Below are positions 11,560 through 23,512 of a stretch of 64,000 bases of DNA, piece after piece. Source of the DNA: Dryas octopetala (lineage: Eukaryota > Streptophyta > Magnoliopsida > Rosales > Rosaceae); NCBI GenBank assembly GCA_963921425.1, contig OY992832.1, positions 28,485,489-28,549,488 of the forward strand, written 5' to 3'. The position numbers and the translations under genes are program-made. The notes beneath the pieces were generated by a model that saw nothing but the letters and a program-made list of their open reading frames with translations, did not search any database and had not been told where the DNA came from. How positions within the stretch are numbered: position 1 is the stretch's first letter; every line of letters begins with the position of its first letter.

Positions 11560-12752
11560 TCAAGTGCCTCTGAGAAGAATTCTATTGTTGACTGCTACAT
11601 CTATTGGCTCATCGGTGCAATCATCTTCAAGGCGCTCATCCTCCAAGATCATGTTGTGCAAAATGATGCATCCTCCAAGATCATATTGTGCAAAATGATG
11701 CACGCCTTCATGATATACCCAAGATCGACCTTTTCCCACATACGTACAGGTCATTTTATAATCTGCCATCGGGCTTTTATAATCCCAAACGCCCTCTCTA
11801 CATCCTTCTGGTAGCCCCTTTGTCTCTTTGCAAACAACTTGTTTGGATCTTCTATAGGGGTATGTAATGAAGTAATCAGAGTGGGCCATTGAGGGTAGAT
11901 CCCGTTTGCAAGATAGTACGAGATTCTATATTCCATACCATTCACAGTGTACTTGACACGGTGGTTCTGGCCGAGAATCTCAGAATCAAAGAGATGCGAA
12001 CAATCGAGCACCGTGATGTCATTATTTGATCCAGGGAACCCAAATTTTGAATGTCATATCCACGTGTCATACTAGGCAACGACTTCTAGAATAAAAATTG
12101 AGACATGGTAATGCCCACGGTAATAAGCTTGGCCGGCCATTGGACAATTTTGCCACACCCAATGCATACAATCCAAGCTACCAATCATATCTGAAAAATC
12201 TTCGTCGGTTCCCTTTCGCAAAAGCTTTCTCATATCAGTCATAGTAGGTCGGCAAAGATACTCATCTTCGTAGATGTCTGAGATGGCCTTCACAAACTTC
12301 CTGAAGGATGTTGGTATGGTTGTTTGGCTTATGGTCAGTTGCTCCGAGATTAGATCATATGAAGCGCCATATGCCATTACCCTCAAGGCTGCCGTTATCT
12401 TTTGATGAGATGTACAGCCCATTCTACTAAGGGCATTGGGTCTTGCTCGGAAATACTCATCATGGCTGCAAACATCTTCAAGAATCCTATTGAATAGAGG
12501 TTGGTGCATGCGGTATCGCCTGCGAAAGATCACAGTGTCCTCCAAAGGGGCGTCGATGAAGTAGTGCTCCATGAGACGTTTGTGGCCGGCTTCCGTATTC
12601 CGGTGTGTGTATCAGCAATTTGAAGACATACCGCCGTGCCTTCGATGTTCGACAGTGTCTCCATGAGCCACGTCAATGAGAAAACTCCCCACAAGCTCCC
12701 TCCTTTCATCTTCCCTTTCGTAATCAGATTCCAAAGACGAGGATGATGAAAA
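11560..12752 (-). pseudogene. Harbinger DDE transposase (E2)
   Basis: Reading from about 12752 (MFSSSSSLESDYEREDERRE), the frame has a stop near 12614, where E1 has tryptophan, then resumes at an in-frame ATG at 12572. The catalytic core is visible: the first Asp in IGSLDCMHWVWQNCP, the second in GSNNDITVLD (near 12020), and the Glu in DVERAFGIIKARW (near 11780). Two in-frame stops sit between VVA and HSKFGFPG (12072 and nearby), and a frameshift follows ARWQIIK, with the C-terminus (ending around DEPIDVAVNN) in another frame to 11560. The enzyme would cut and paste the element with a TAA duplication. It is certainly inactive as encoded. Confidence 0.85.
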
Positions 12753-12779
12753 CATGTAAGCTCTTCTTGTTCTTACATC

Positions 12780-13579
12780 ATCTCGAGTCTCACATTCTCT
12801 CTTGCTTCCCTTGCACGCTATTTCTCTTGTCTCGAATGTAGGAGAAGCTGTGTGTTCTCATTGTATATGTCAATCCTCTCACTCGTGAGGTCTTAGTGGG
12901 ATTCAGCTGTCTTGGCCCGTTTTGAGCAGTTTTGCCATGGTGGCCTCGGCCTAGGGCCACCTATTGGCTTAAATGGGAGTGGGTCGTGGTCTGTATCTAG
13001 TGAAATGCTTGGCCAGCTTCTTCACTCTCAGGAGTGGCTTGATCGTTGGTGGCAGTATCGGGTGTACGCACTTGGGTCACCGTGTTTTCCGCTGCATACT
13101 TAGTACTTTCTTTTAAATCATCCCAAATATGTAGAAAATCAAACATTCTTCCGGTCTTGTCCTTATAAGACTCAAGTGCATTTGCAAACTACAAATATAA
13201 AACTAAATAAATATGCAATTAAAAAAATAACAACTGAATAAACATATCGCCATAAAATTAAATAAGATAAGGCAAAACAATTATAACTAACCACGTTACT
13301 CTCATTAGCACCGCTTTGGAGCATTCGTTTGGCCTCCAACAACGAACCGTAGAACTTGGTGCAAGCCAAACCTGTGGCCATCCATCTTGATTTTGCACCG
13401 CCAACCGAAAGAACAGTGGAGACTCCCATCTTACAGGTGAAAATTTGGAAAATTTCTTCCCAATGCTCATCTTTTCTTTGATTGGCACCAAAACATGCAT
13501 CGGGACACCTTTCTAGCCAAACATTCACTAGGGATTGATCTTCAATTTCTATCCAAGAAGTTCCTCTAGGTCTCACCAT
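12780..13579 (-). pseudogene. Harbinger ORF1, Myb/SANT-like protein (E2)
   Basis: Exon 1 runs from ATG 13579 to 13292 (96 codons): MVRPRGTSWIEIEDQSLVNV opens a SANT/trihelix-like domain with conserved Trp and CPDACFGANQRKDEHWEEIF. A GTTAGT donor follows at 13291, and an acceptor TAG precedes exon 2 at about 13188 (FANALESYKDKTGRMFDFLH). Exon 2 then shows a frameshift near 13010 and at least two stops before 12800. A TATATATA box sits at 13658-13665, about 80 nt upstream of the ATG. The role in the family is DNA binding and transposase recruitment. Confidence 0.75.
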
Positions 13580-13657
13580 GATGAAAACTAAACTTTTTTG
13601 TGTGAATTTGGTGTCAAAGCTTGATGTTTGTGAGGAAAAACCATGGATGGAGGGTGA

Positions 13658-13665
13658 TATATATA
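13658..13665 (-). promoter_or_regulatory. TATA box of E2 ORF1
   Basis: TATATATA lies 79 bases upstream of the ORF1 ATG (13579) on the minus strand. A comparable arrangement is visible upstream of the ORF1 remnant in E3 (TATAAATA near 14513). Confidence 0.5.
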
Positions 13666-14064
13666 GAATTTTGGGAAATATGGCCGTTGGGAATTTTCTA
13701 GCATGATTAGAGATTTTTCTGGAATTTTTTGTGATTTTTAAGTTTTTTTTTTTTGAATTTTTCTGATTTTTAAATATGTTAATATGTAATTATTTTTTTT
13801 TAAAAAAAGAGAAGAACAATATGTGCTGTTGCTTTCCAACGGCCCAAAGATCTAGGCCGCACGTTTTAAATAAAAAATCCACCCAACAGCTTTGTGATCC
13901 AAACCATCCATCTCCCATCAGATCTGTGATCCACGCCATCTGTCTGCTTCACACGCGAGCAAGCGCGCCCATTGACAGGAAGACCACGCACAGGGCTTGC
14001 ACTGCAGAAGCTGTCACGCTTTACTGTGCGGCTTCTCTTTCCTAAGGCCATAGTAGAGGCCTAA

Positions 14065-14997
14065 GGCCATCACAGTGATGCCATGATTTTGATTCTGATT
14101 CCAATATATTGGGACTCAAAAATAATAATTACATCTCACAGTTGGCCAGAGATACTGATTCTTATCAATTGTGGGCCCAGCCCGGCCCACGTGAAGACAG
14201 AGGAGAGATCTAAGGTGGCTGACAACTGCAGGAAGAGCAGGTGCCATATGAAGGATGGCTTTTGGAAACGCATAGGTGACGCGTGAGGTGCATGTGCAGA
14301 CAAAATCACAAATCCGTTGGAAATGAACGGTGGTGATGGCGCAACTTTTGAAGACTTCTTTATTTTAAAATTTGTTGTTACTGTTGGCAATAGCCGTTAC
14401 TGCTGAACCATTGGAGATCTAAGGCCAGTGTTTTACTTATTTTTGTTATTTATTTTAATAAAAATACTTAAAAAATCCAAAAAAATTTCAACGGCTATTT
14501 CCATATTTGTTCTATAAATACCTTTGTCTCTTCATCCATTTTCACACATTCATCAATCTTTTTCTCTTCAAAAATCTTATATAAATTTTAGTATCTTAAT
14601 TGATGGGGAAGAAAAGTCTGCTATGCTCAAGCAATGAAGAGATTGCTCTCGTGAAGACTTAACTAGCAAAATCGTTGAATTGGGTCCTTGGTGCGCATTA
14701 ACCTTTATTAAATGGTGCATTAGATCAAGATAAGAAAGTAATTCTCAGGCCTTCAAATAATTAATATGTAAATATATATAAAACTAGACTCTTTTTAAAG
14801 ATTTCATTAAAATAATGACATTGGTATAATTTGCATAAATAATTATATTATAAATTATAAATTAATAACCACTTAATCAAAATTAGGTCTAATTTAATTG
14901 AGTACAACAATATTACTCACAGTACTATTCAGATAGGAATCAGACCACTATATGCATCAAAATCAGAATCAGAATCACTTCATCATTGTGGAAGGCT
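14065..14997 (+). mobile_element. Pong-like deletion derivative E3 (non-autonomous)
   Basis: The ends are GGCCATCACAGTGATG at 14065 and, on the other strand, AGCCTTCCACAATGATG at 14997. TAA lies on each side (14062-14064 and 14998-15000). Subterminal sequence continues the inverted match (GATTTTGATTCTGATTCC with its complement near 14935-14970). The right side (14810-14950) aligns in reverse complement with the left side of E2 (11030-11160), so E3 is a shortened relative of the autonomous element in opposite orientation. At 14603 a short decayed frame (MGKKSLLCSSNEEIALVKT) resembles the start of ORF1. Confidence 0.8.
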
Positions 14998-15200
14998 TAA
15001 GGTCTTTTACTATGGTATAACCAAAAAACTTATATCTAAACCTAATTTAGGTCTCAACTAGTGTCCAAATTTTGGGTTTGGGTTTTTGTAACACCAATGG
15101 TGTTGAGGCCCAAATTTGAGTTTCAATATTTTATACCTATTTAAAATATGCCTAAAATTGATTAAATGACCTTTAATTTTAAATTTGTAGAATTTAAAGA

Positions 15201-15771
15201 GAGGAAATTACATATTTGGTCCACTTATTTTATACTTAGTTCAATTTTGGTTTACGATCTTTTTTAAGTTCTGTTTTGGTCCACTAATTGTTCCACTTAT
15301 TCAATAAATGTCCAGATTTGTAACTTTAAATCCTTTGGATTGTGTTTTCTTTAATTAATAATTGAAGTATAAGTTATATTTCCTCATTTCTTAGTCATAG
15401 GAATCAATTTGGAGTATTAGAATCTAAGAGAATTGAGATTGAGTGAAATTTGAAATATTTGAAAATTTTCTGGAAAAAATTGACAGTTTCGGGTACTCTA
15501 CTTTGGGATCAATTATCTTTAGTTGTAAAACTCTAATTTGAATGATCTTTATATGGTTGTAAAGATGAGATACATAATTTTAAAAAAAGTATATGTTTAC
15601 TGAATTTGAGTGAGATTTGATAGATTAAAAGGCAGACCAAATTTGAGAAATTAAATCTGGACCTTTATTGAACTAGTGGAACAATTAGTAGTCTAAAACA
15701 AAATTTAAAAAAGATCGTGGACCAAAATTGAACTATCTATAAAATAAGTAAACTAAATCTGTAATTTCCTC
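15201..15771. mobile_element. Mutator-type MITE with 9-bp target duplication
   Basis: The element starts GAGGAAATTACA and ends TGTAATTTCCTC. Roughly 120 bp at each end form an inverted repeat (15201-15325 against 15645-15771). The flanks are a perfect 9-bp direct repeat, ATTTAAAGA (15192-15200 and 15772-15780). A 9-bp duplication with long inverted repeats and no coding capacity marks a MULE-derived MITE, 571 bp long. Confidence 0.87.
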
Positions 15772-15928
15772 ATTTAAAGACTATGAATATTATTTTAATG
15801 TTAATATTTTAATTATATCTTCAAAATGAGACTAATATTGTATATATTAAAAATTTAATTTAAATACCTATATTGAATGCCCTCAATTTTACCATGATTT
15901 GATTAGTTTTCTCTTCACTATAATTTAT

Positions 15929-18879
15929 TGTAACGATCCGACCCAAAGTTGACTTTTAAAAATAATGGACTTTCGTCTTTGACTTTGGGCACGTTGAAAA
16001 GGTCTCGAGTCCACGAGTTCGTAGACACGCGGCACGCGTCAATCAGAGTTACGGTTTGAAAGATATGGGTGTTTGAAGCGAGGGGCAATTTCGTAAAATG
16101 ACAAATTGGGTTTAAAAATCTGATTTTTTTGAACTTTCTCGCTCTCTCTAGAACCTTCTCTCCCTTTCTATTTATCACCCCCGCACTCTCTCTCTCACTC
16201 TCGGTTTTCCCTCTCTCCCTCTCTCCCCGTGCCAGTCTTTCTCGCCCCTCACCCTCGCCGCGCCTGTCACCGGCGCGTGACGGCGCGTCTGACGGCGGCT
16301 CGGCTTGGGTTTTGGCCTGCCGCCATCGCCTCCCTCCCCTCTCTCTCCCTATGGACTCCATTCCACCGGCCGATCACCCACGACGGAGAAACAACACAAA
16401 ACAGGGCCGAGCCACCCCGCCGGCGATCTGTGTTTTTCGACGGAGTTGCGGCGCCAGACCACCTGGGTTCTCTTCCCCAGGCCACGGCGAGTCTGCCCAT
16501 GACCTTCCCTCACGACGGTGACGCTTCACGACGACGATTCGACGCCACAAGGGTTGCGGCTGCACCACCGCGATTCCACTGTTCCGGCAGAAATTGGATG
16601 ACCGGACCTACTGGGCTTTGTTGCCCTCGTCGTGGTGAGTTCAACCATGGCCTTCGTTCGTCCATACGAGGCTCCACGAAGGAGCAATGAGCTCGGGAAG
16701 CCAAGCCAGCCGCCGGCTTCCGCCGCCGATTTCGGCCATTTCCGGCGAGATTTGGCCGTCGGTCTAGTTGTCAAAAATGATCTTCGAGGTACGGGCTATC
16801 TTTCCCCTAAGGTGTGTTTTCCCAATTTTGAGAAATTGAAAATTGATTTTAGGGTGTTTGTTATATTTCGAATTTCTTGAAATTGGACTTGAATTTGAGT
16901 GGAATTTTGTGCAACTGAAGGTTTTATTATGCAATTGGGATTATTTGGAGCTGAATTTGGGTATTTCTAGGTTTGTGCCGCCGCTGCCACCGTCGGCCCC
17001 GCCCCTCCTTGCGGCAGGTTGTATGGTTTCTTGTATTTTTCCACTCCCTTAGAGTTCTAGTAGCTTAATTTTAGGTTCGGTGACTATCTAGGGTTATTTT
17101 TGTGTGTTGTTTATGGCCGGGCAGCCACCGTGTGTGGTGGTTGGCCGCTCGTTTCGGTTGTTAAACAGCTAGTTAAAGAACCTATTGTATATTGTTGGTT
17201 GTCTGGTCTTAACAGGTACATGGGCTCGGGAAATCTCATTCCCGATGCCGTTATGCTGCCGGATTTGGTATCCGAGCAATGGCACCGTGAAGGGTATTTC
17301 GATCTTTTACGTAGTTAAATTGTGAGTGAAACGTATCGGACTTTTAATGTAGAGTACTGTTATTGAATGGTCTGTTTTGTGTGATTGTTGCTTTACGTTA
17401 AAGAAGACTAGGTGTACGATTTTGAGTTAGGAGAATGAATTGATGAGGATTCGAGGTTAGGGAATTATTTAGGAATTATAGGGTTGCCCGAGAATAATTG
17501 CTGGATTAGAAAAAAAAAACACTTATTGTCGAGGATTAATGAAAATGATTAGGTAATTATCTTACAGAATAATCAAGTTACTTTTGAGGAAGCATTTGGT
17601 ATGATTTGAGTGACAAACAAGTGTAAGGTCATGAGCAAGAATAAATTTCGAAAGGGATTCCTTGATTCGGCATAGCTCGGAGTAAACTGAGAGTAAATGT
17701 TTAAAGAATAAATTGTCTGATAACAAGTGTTGATGATGATGCATATGTAGAGATGAATCTGAGGAGAAATACATGAGGCATTTAAACATTGTGATACAAG
17801 GATGGCTATGAGATGGTTCTGAGAATGATGTGATTGAGGTTGTGTGAGAAATCCTGCCTGCTCGTGCATTGATTCGCTCTGCACGAGAAGTGGCGAGCAT
17901 CCTGCCTGCTCGTGCATTGATTCGCTCTGCACGAGAAGTGGCGAGCATTCCTGCCTGCTCGTGTATAGATTCGCTCTGCACGAGAAGTGGCGAGCATACC
18001 TGCCTGCCCGTGCATCGATCCGCTCTGCACGGGAAGTGGCGAGCGATTTACAGTTTGTGGAGTGAGATTTTGGTTGTGGAGTATAAATTGTTCTTCAGAG
18101 GTCGATTTACAATTTTGAGGGGATTGAAAAATGGATCTGAAGGAAGAGATTTTGAAGGTAGTTTGAAAGCTAGAGGATTTCAAAAAGCGACGTGAGTGAA
18201 ATTAGATAGTCTATTTTCGTTGCTTTGTGTGCTTGCGTGCATTTGTTTGCTAGGATTTGGGCTGGCTAGGACTTAGTAAAGTTTAGGCTTGAATCTTGAG
18301 GATGGACATTGATGAATGATTTATGCATTGAGGTTATGAGTTAGGAAGTGAACGATTCGAGATTGAGGTTAATAGTTAATGATTAGGCAATTGAATTGCA
18401 GAATGAGTATCAATATTTTTGGTGGAATTATGATGTGAACTTGAGGAATTATGTTTGTCTTGATGCTTGGATGAAATTATTATGCGATTTGAGAAATTAT
18501 GAGTTTTATTGTGGATTATTTTTTTAGCATGGGAAATGAAGAATTATTTGAGGATTATTACTTAAGTCATTTCACTCATACGAGCTCTAGTGAGCTTACC
18601 TGGTTGATTGTTTGAATAACCTGGTGTACCATGGACATGGTGCAATGTGGTTGTAGTTGTTTTGCAGGTTAAGCAGGCTGAGGAAGCAGTGGGGAGAAGA
18701 CGAGACAGTGGGACTCAGGAGTTCTATTTAATTGTTTTCAAACAATGTTTTCAATTTAATGTTTTTGGGTAAATTTGTATATATTTATGTTGTTGTGCAT
18801 GGCTTGAAAGAAAGAGAAAACAAGTTTAAAGGTTTTATGTTCAGTAAATTTTTGTGGGCCCGAGGTACGAGGTGTTTCA
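15929..18879 (+). mobile_element. Solo LTR, TGTAACGACCCGACCC family (copy 2)
   Basis: It starts TGTAACGATCCGACCC and ends GAGGTGTTTCA, with a perfect 5-bp duplication TTTAT (15924-15928 and 18880-18884). It is 2951 bp and non-coding. A likely core promoter (TCTATTTATCA near 16165) is followed by a CT-rich leader, as in the copy at 50923. The tract from 17853 holds a four-unit stem-loop repeat. The closest relative in sense orientation is 50923-54252. Confidence 0.88.
17853..18045 (+). repeat. 48-bp tandem repeat of stem-loops in solo LTR copy 2
   Basis: Four units of 48 bp repeat, each with an inverted repeat CTCGTGCA ... TGCACGAG spaced by 11 bases, followed by AAGTGGCGAGCAT. In the fourth unit both arms change together (CCCGTGCA ... 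TGCACGGG), and in the third a C to T change leaves a G-T pair. Pairing is therefore kept while sequence varies. Confidence 0.85.
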
Positions 18880-19122
18880 TTTATCTTGTTGTTTGGAGAT
18901 ATTGCAATGTTTGAAATACTTAAAAACAGTAAATTTCATAAATTAAACAACACGAGAGGTACAATAGCTATACATCTACAACTACATGAAAATAAGGCAA
19001 AACCAAGAACAACAAGCACAACAAGATCAACAAAAACAACACCAGCAACAAAAACTGAACCCGACATCAAAGAAAACGAAGCGAAGTTCTTATTTGGTCT
19101 ACGTCAAGTGCCACTGATCGAT

Positions 19123-21625
19123 TTAGTGGTGTTTATGAGGTGGGGGCCAATCAGGGATGTTCACACCATTTTTCCAATCTTCGATCTTCTTTTGGACTTC
19201 ACATTTGTCACACGGTTGATCAAAGGCAGTGTTTAGAACTTTCTTCCAGCAGGTGCATATCACTCTAGGTTCGGGCTCAGGCAAGTGGTTGAACTAAGCA
19301 TGGCGACCACTAGAGTGATGGGCCAAAACCTCGTCCTCCAAACTCATGCAAAAGTCACATAGAGGGGAAAGAAAATTAATTCGTCACACTTGTACAAACT
19401 CCAGTATAGTTTGTTTTGAAGGGAAATCATATCTAGGGTTTTAAAAACTTTTTATGAAATTCTCTTGAGAAAAACCAAGATCATAGTTGATAGAACATGG
19501 AAAACAAAGATTAAAGAGTGAGAGTATATACCCTTGAAGACCGAAAGGGGCAAGCCCTTGTGTCTACTCGTGGCGATACCTCTCCTTGTGGTTTCGGCCA
19601 AGGTGGGAAGACCACTTTCTCCTCTTCCTCCTCTTGCACCCAAAACTTTGGTTCCTATCTTCTAATGAGATCACTGAAAGGATTAACACACTAAATGACC
19701 ACCTAGAGATGGGATTCTAAAAGAGAAACTTGCTAAAATGATTTCTCCTTTAGAACAAGGAACCAAAAGGGGTAGGTAACTTGAATTATGGAACATGATT
19801 CAACTAGCTCAACAAGGCTTTTGGTGAGGAAGATGGTTCTCTAGAGAGAGAGAGGAACTTTAAGAGTTAGGGTTCTAGAGAGAGTTGAGATGAGATGAGA
19901 AATATGAGAGTTGTGTGAACCACACAAAAGCAAGGAGCTAATCAGCCCTCCATGTGCCGAAACCCAAGGGGTTTCACATGTGATGGGTGATGTCACATAT
20001 GTAACATCACCATCCACTCACCTCTCATCCTTTCATTTCTTATCATATCCTTGACCCTTAGATCAAATAGGATATCCCATCACATCCCTTGGATGAGATC
20101 TCCTCTTATTAAAATACATTATCCTCTCACCATTCATTTCCCACCAATTTTAAGTCACATGTGACTACCATGTGCATGGTTTCACATTTATATTTTTGCC
20201 CTTTATACTTTTGATCAATTCCAAATGTGACCCACCATGTTACATGTGGATTTAATTAACACTTTAATTAAATCTCATTAACCATAGTTTAGTGATTAAT
20301 TAATCGACCTAATTAATTTAATCACTTGGGTCCGAAAAGTAATTGGTTAACAATTAACCATGATTAATTAATCCAATTAATTAATTGTTCCTTGCTAATT
20401 ATTTTGGTCAAACATTTTGATCTAAAGTAACTATCATATAGTCACTTATCTCATCATTTTAATTCTAGGAAGTAAACTTATAGGCATGAGATCCTTAGGT
20501 TCTATTCCAATTTGGCAATGGAACAATCAAATCCCTAAACTGCACTTATATCTCTTAGAGATTATAAGGTGCATTAGATCATTTCTTCCCCGGGCTTCCA
20601 AAAGCCTTAAGTGACACTTAGCTATATATTAGGCTTACCCAAATTGAATATATTCGGAACTTATTAAGCTGTAGATACAATTTAATACGGTCCTTTTATC
20701 CTTTAGTCATTTATTGTCCCGATCAATGATTTGAGGTATGGAGAGTTTGTCAAAAACTCTGATTGTGATTCTATGTCAGATATCATTCTGATCATGAGCC
20801 TAGTCGAGATACAGTTAAAAAACCACGTTATAACTGTCATCTCACCCATGTGCTTCTCCCGAAGTCTTTGACTCAAGTCAGATCAATCGCATAGGACAAT
20901 CTTTCCTTCCACATAGGGTAAGGCGATAGATCCCTTGTTGACCACTCGTATGCCTTCGTGCTCCCTTTCACTGTACCCAGCGATACACACATTGTACCTC
21001 GATACACATACATTGTACCACCAAAGCATAACAATTAGTCACACAAGACAGTCGATGGTGTCTCAGTCTAAGGACTAATTAGAATCTAATACAACTAATG
21101 AAATTTTGTTTGACAGGTGGTTAACTCCATACAAGAGTCTCACTGTTGATCATGTTCAGTGGACCTGTATTCACTATAGTTTGAGACGCGTAGTTTGAGA
21201 CCTACCGTCTCCATATTTGAGTAGACTTGAGAGCTATGTCGATCTCACTTGGATATATTGTTCCCAGACAGTAATCCCTTCGATTAGGAACAGTTTAAGA
21301 ACTATCAATAGAGATGTATAAGTCTCGTGAATAACAAACCTTTATTCCACTTATATTATCCTCTTAAATAGCTTTAAGGTGTCATCCGTCTTCATGGGTC
21401 TACTCAACAGACGACTGCCTGAAATGTTGTCCTCAAGATTGCCAACGATTGGTCTTAGGGCACACATTTCGTACACGTTTGCGTCGTACTTCAAACAATA
21501 CTCGCAACATGGTGCATTTGGTTCGGGAGCGCACTTACACAAGCTCTTATCCCATTCATGTTTGCCAAGAATAGGGGGCACTTTGGATCAAGTTGCTTGA
21601 CAACAGTTTTGGAGGAGGAAGCCAT
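19123..21625 (-). pseudogene. Unrecognised small cysteine-rich gene, two exons, split by LTR insertions
   Basis: Exon 1 starts at ATG 21625 (MASSSKTVVKQLDPKC), then needs a one-base frame change in a run of five C (21574-21578). It continues PPILGKHEWDKSLCKC and a Cys-rich stretch (CCEYCLKYDANVYEMC) to a stop at 21351. Downstream, after a TTAG acceptor, a second open segment (19293-19123) reads FNHLPEPEPRVICTCWKKVL and CDKCEVQKKIEDWKNGVNIP, ending PHKHH and stop. Pairs of Cys (CKC, CC-C, CTC, CDKC) suggest metal binding, but I know no such family. The intron between carries a copia-like LTR (19332-21336). A TATA box at 36992-36999 would lie about 50 bases upstream of the ATG if the 15.3-kb insertion at 21642 were absent. 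The exon pairing and donor site are inferred. It lies between two E4 segments, so capture by a Harbinger element is possible; a decayed host gene is the alternative. Confidence 0.45.
19332..21336 (-). mobile_element. Probable Ty1/copia solo LTR in the intron of the small gene
   Basis: The segment is flanked by a perfect 5-bp repeat AACCT (19327-19331 and 21337-21341). On the minus strand it starts TGTTATTCACGAGACTTA and ends GGAGGACG, so the 3' CA is degenerate. It is 2005 bp and non-coding, with internal sequence such as GGGATTACTGTCTGGGAACA and CATGGGTGAGATGACAGT. No primer site or polypurine tract is inside, consistent with a solo LTR. Copia assignment rests on general likeness only; boundaries rest on the repeat. 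Confidence 0.55.
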
Positions 21626-23512
21626 TTCTAACAATTGGATGTGTAACGACCCGACCCAAATTTTTTTGAAAATTTTAAAATTTTTATTTAACTTTGTTTA
21701 TTTTAAGAGACTATAAGAAAAACGAAATTGGGAAGACCTCGGAAAATTTTTACTAAATTACTTTGGAAATGTTCTAAGAATTTATTCGGTGTGTTCACTG
21801 AAATTGATTTAACGTTATTTCAAAACTTATCGGCTAAAAGTGTGATATTTTTAAATTGTGGAGACCCTGTATTTTTCAAAGATTTATTTTGATTATTTTA
21901 GGAAATTTATTTGAGGAATAGAAAGGTTTTGGGCTAATTTTTAATTTTCGTTTTAAATTGGGCTTGACCCCAAAGTTGACTTTTCATATTAGAGGGATTT
22001 TGATTCTGACTTTGGGCCCATTCGATAGGTCTCGAGTCTACGAGTTTGTAGACACGAAGCACACATAAATTAGAGTTACGGTTTGAAAGTTACAGACATT
22101 TAAAGTGAGTGGCAAACTTGTAATTTATACAAAAATGAGTTTTAAAACCCAAAAAGTCAGAAACCTCTCCCTCTCCTCATTTCTGTCTCCCTCCTGTGCG
22201 TTCTCTCTCTCTCCCCGAATTCTATCTTCTCTCTCCTCCTCTCCTCTTGATAAAACTTTGACCGGCTATAACTCTTGCTCCCGACCTCCGATTCAGGCGT
22301 TCTTGCTGACGTTAGAAAGCTATCGATGACATCTTTCCACTGGTGGTCTCGGATCAGCCATCCGACCACCCACGACGGCGCAGCAAGCTGCCAAAGTTAC
22401 GGCTGCACCTTCATGATCACACTTTTTCGGCGAAAATTGGACGACTAGACCTACTGGGCTTTGTTCCCCTCGTCATGGTGAGTCCAGCCAAGGTCTCAGA
22501 TCATTCGTACGATGCTCCACGACGGAGCAATGAACTCGGGAAGCCAAACCTCCACCGTCGGCCTCACCGCTGATTTCGGCCATTTCCGACGACTTTTGCC
22601 CATCAACCCAGTTAAGAAAATTGATCCTTGAAGTATGAGCATTATTTCCCCTAAGGCGTGGTTGTCCAATTTTGAGAAATTAGAAAATCAATTTTTGGGG
22701 CTTTTGCTTATTTCGAATTTTTTGAATTCGGACTTGAATTCAAGTTGTTTTTATGCAATTGATGGTTCTATTATGCAATTAGGATTAATTGGAGTTGATT
22801 TTGGGTGATTCCAGGATTTTGCAGCCGCTGCCACCTCCAGTTCCGCCATTCATGGTGGCGGGTTGCATAGTTTTTGCGCCAATTAGCCTTCCTGAGACTC
22901 CCCGAGGCTAATTCCAGAGTCCATTGTGTTTTGGGTGAGTTTCTTGAAATTTTTTGGTGTAGTTTGGGGCCGGGCAGCCATCGTGTGGTGGTGGGCCGCC
23001 CGAGTTAGTCATTGAACGACCACATTGTGAAACCTAGTTTAAACTATTGAATTGTCTGGTCTTAAAAGGTACATGAGTTCAAAAAATCTTCTTCCCGATG
23101 TCGTCATGCTGCTGGATTGGAGATCCGAGTAGAGATGCCTGAAGGGCAATCTGGTCATTTCATGTGGTTGCACTGGGAATGAAATTAGATAGTTTGATTT
23201 GTTGCTTTGCTTGCATATATGCATTTGTTTGCTAGGATTTTGGTTTGGCAAGAACTTGGTAAAGTCTAGGCATGAATCTTGAGGATAGGAATGTTGATGA
23301 TTTGCCATGAGATTATGGAATATGATGTGTGGTTTGGATTACTGTGAATCAGTTGGAGATATGGCATAGGCATATAAATTATGAATATATTGTGGGTTGT
23401 GAATTGTGATAATTGAGGAATTTGATTTATCTTGATGCTTGAATTATCGGTGAATGAAATATTATGTGATTGAGTAATTATGGGTATTATTATGGTTTAT
23501 ACTGATTATGGA

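Larger units (their letters stand above)
10961..14061 (-). mobile_element. Pong-like PIF/Harbinger element E2, complete ends
   Basis: Left end GGCCTTCTACTACAG and right end (other strand) GGCCTCTACTATGG are imperfect terminal inverted repeats. TAA flanks both sides (10958-10960 and 14062-14064), the expected 3-bp target duplication. The 3101-bp element carries the two characteristic genes on the minus strand: Myb-like ORF1 (about 12780-13579) and DDE transposase (about 11560-12752). Both are broken by stops and frameshifts. The right TAA is shared with E3. Confidence 0.87.

Noticed and set aside
16129-16774. Several ORFs with Pro/Arg/Ser-rich translation on both strands
   Set aside because: They are low-complexity, CT- and GC-rich sequence in a solo LTR leader with no domain and overlapping frames.
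17844-18195. CRISPR-like array of 48-bp repeats
   Set aside because: Units abut without unique spacers, and the context is a plant LTR.
18886-19236. 116-codon plus-strand ORF rich in Thr and Lys
   Set aside because: It crosses the solo LTR boundary neighbourhood and overlaps the minus-strand exon of the small gene, which has the better amino-acid pattern.
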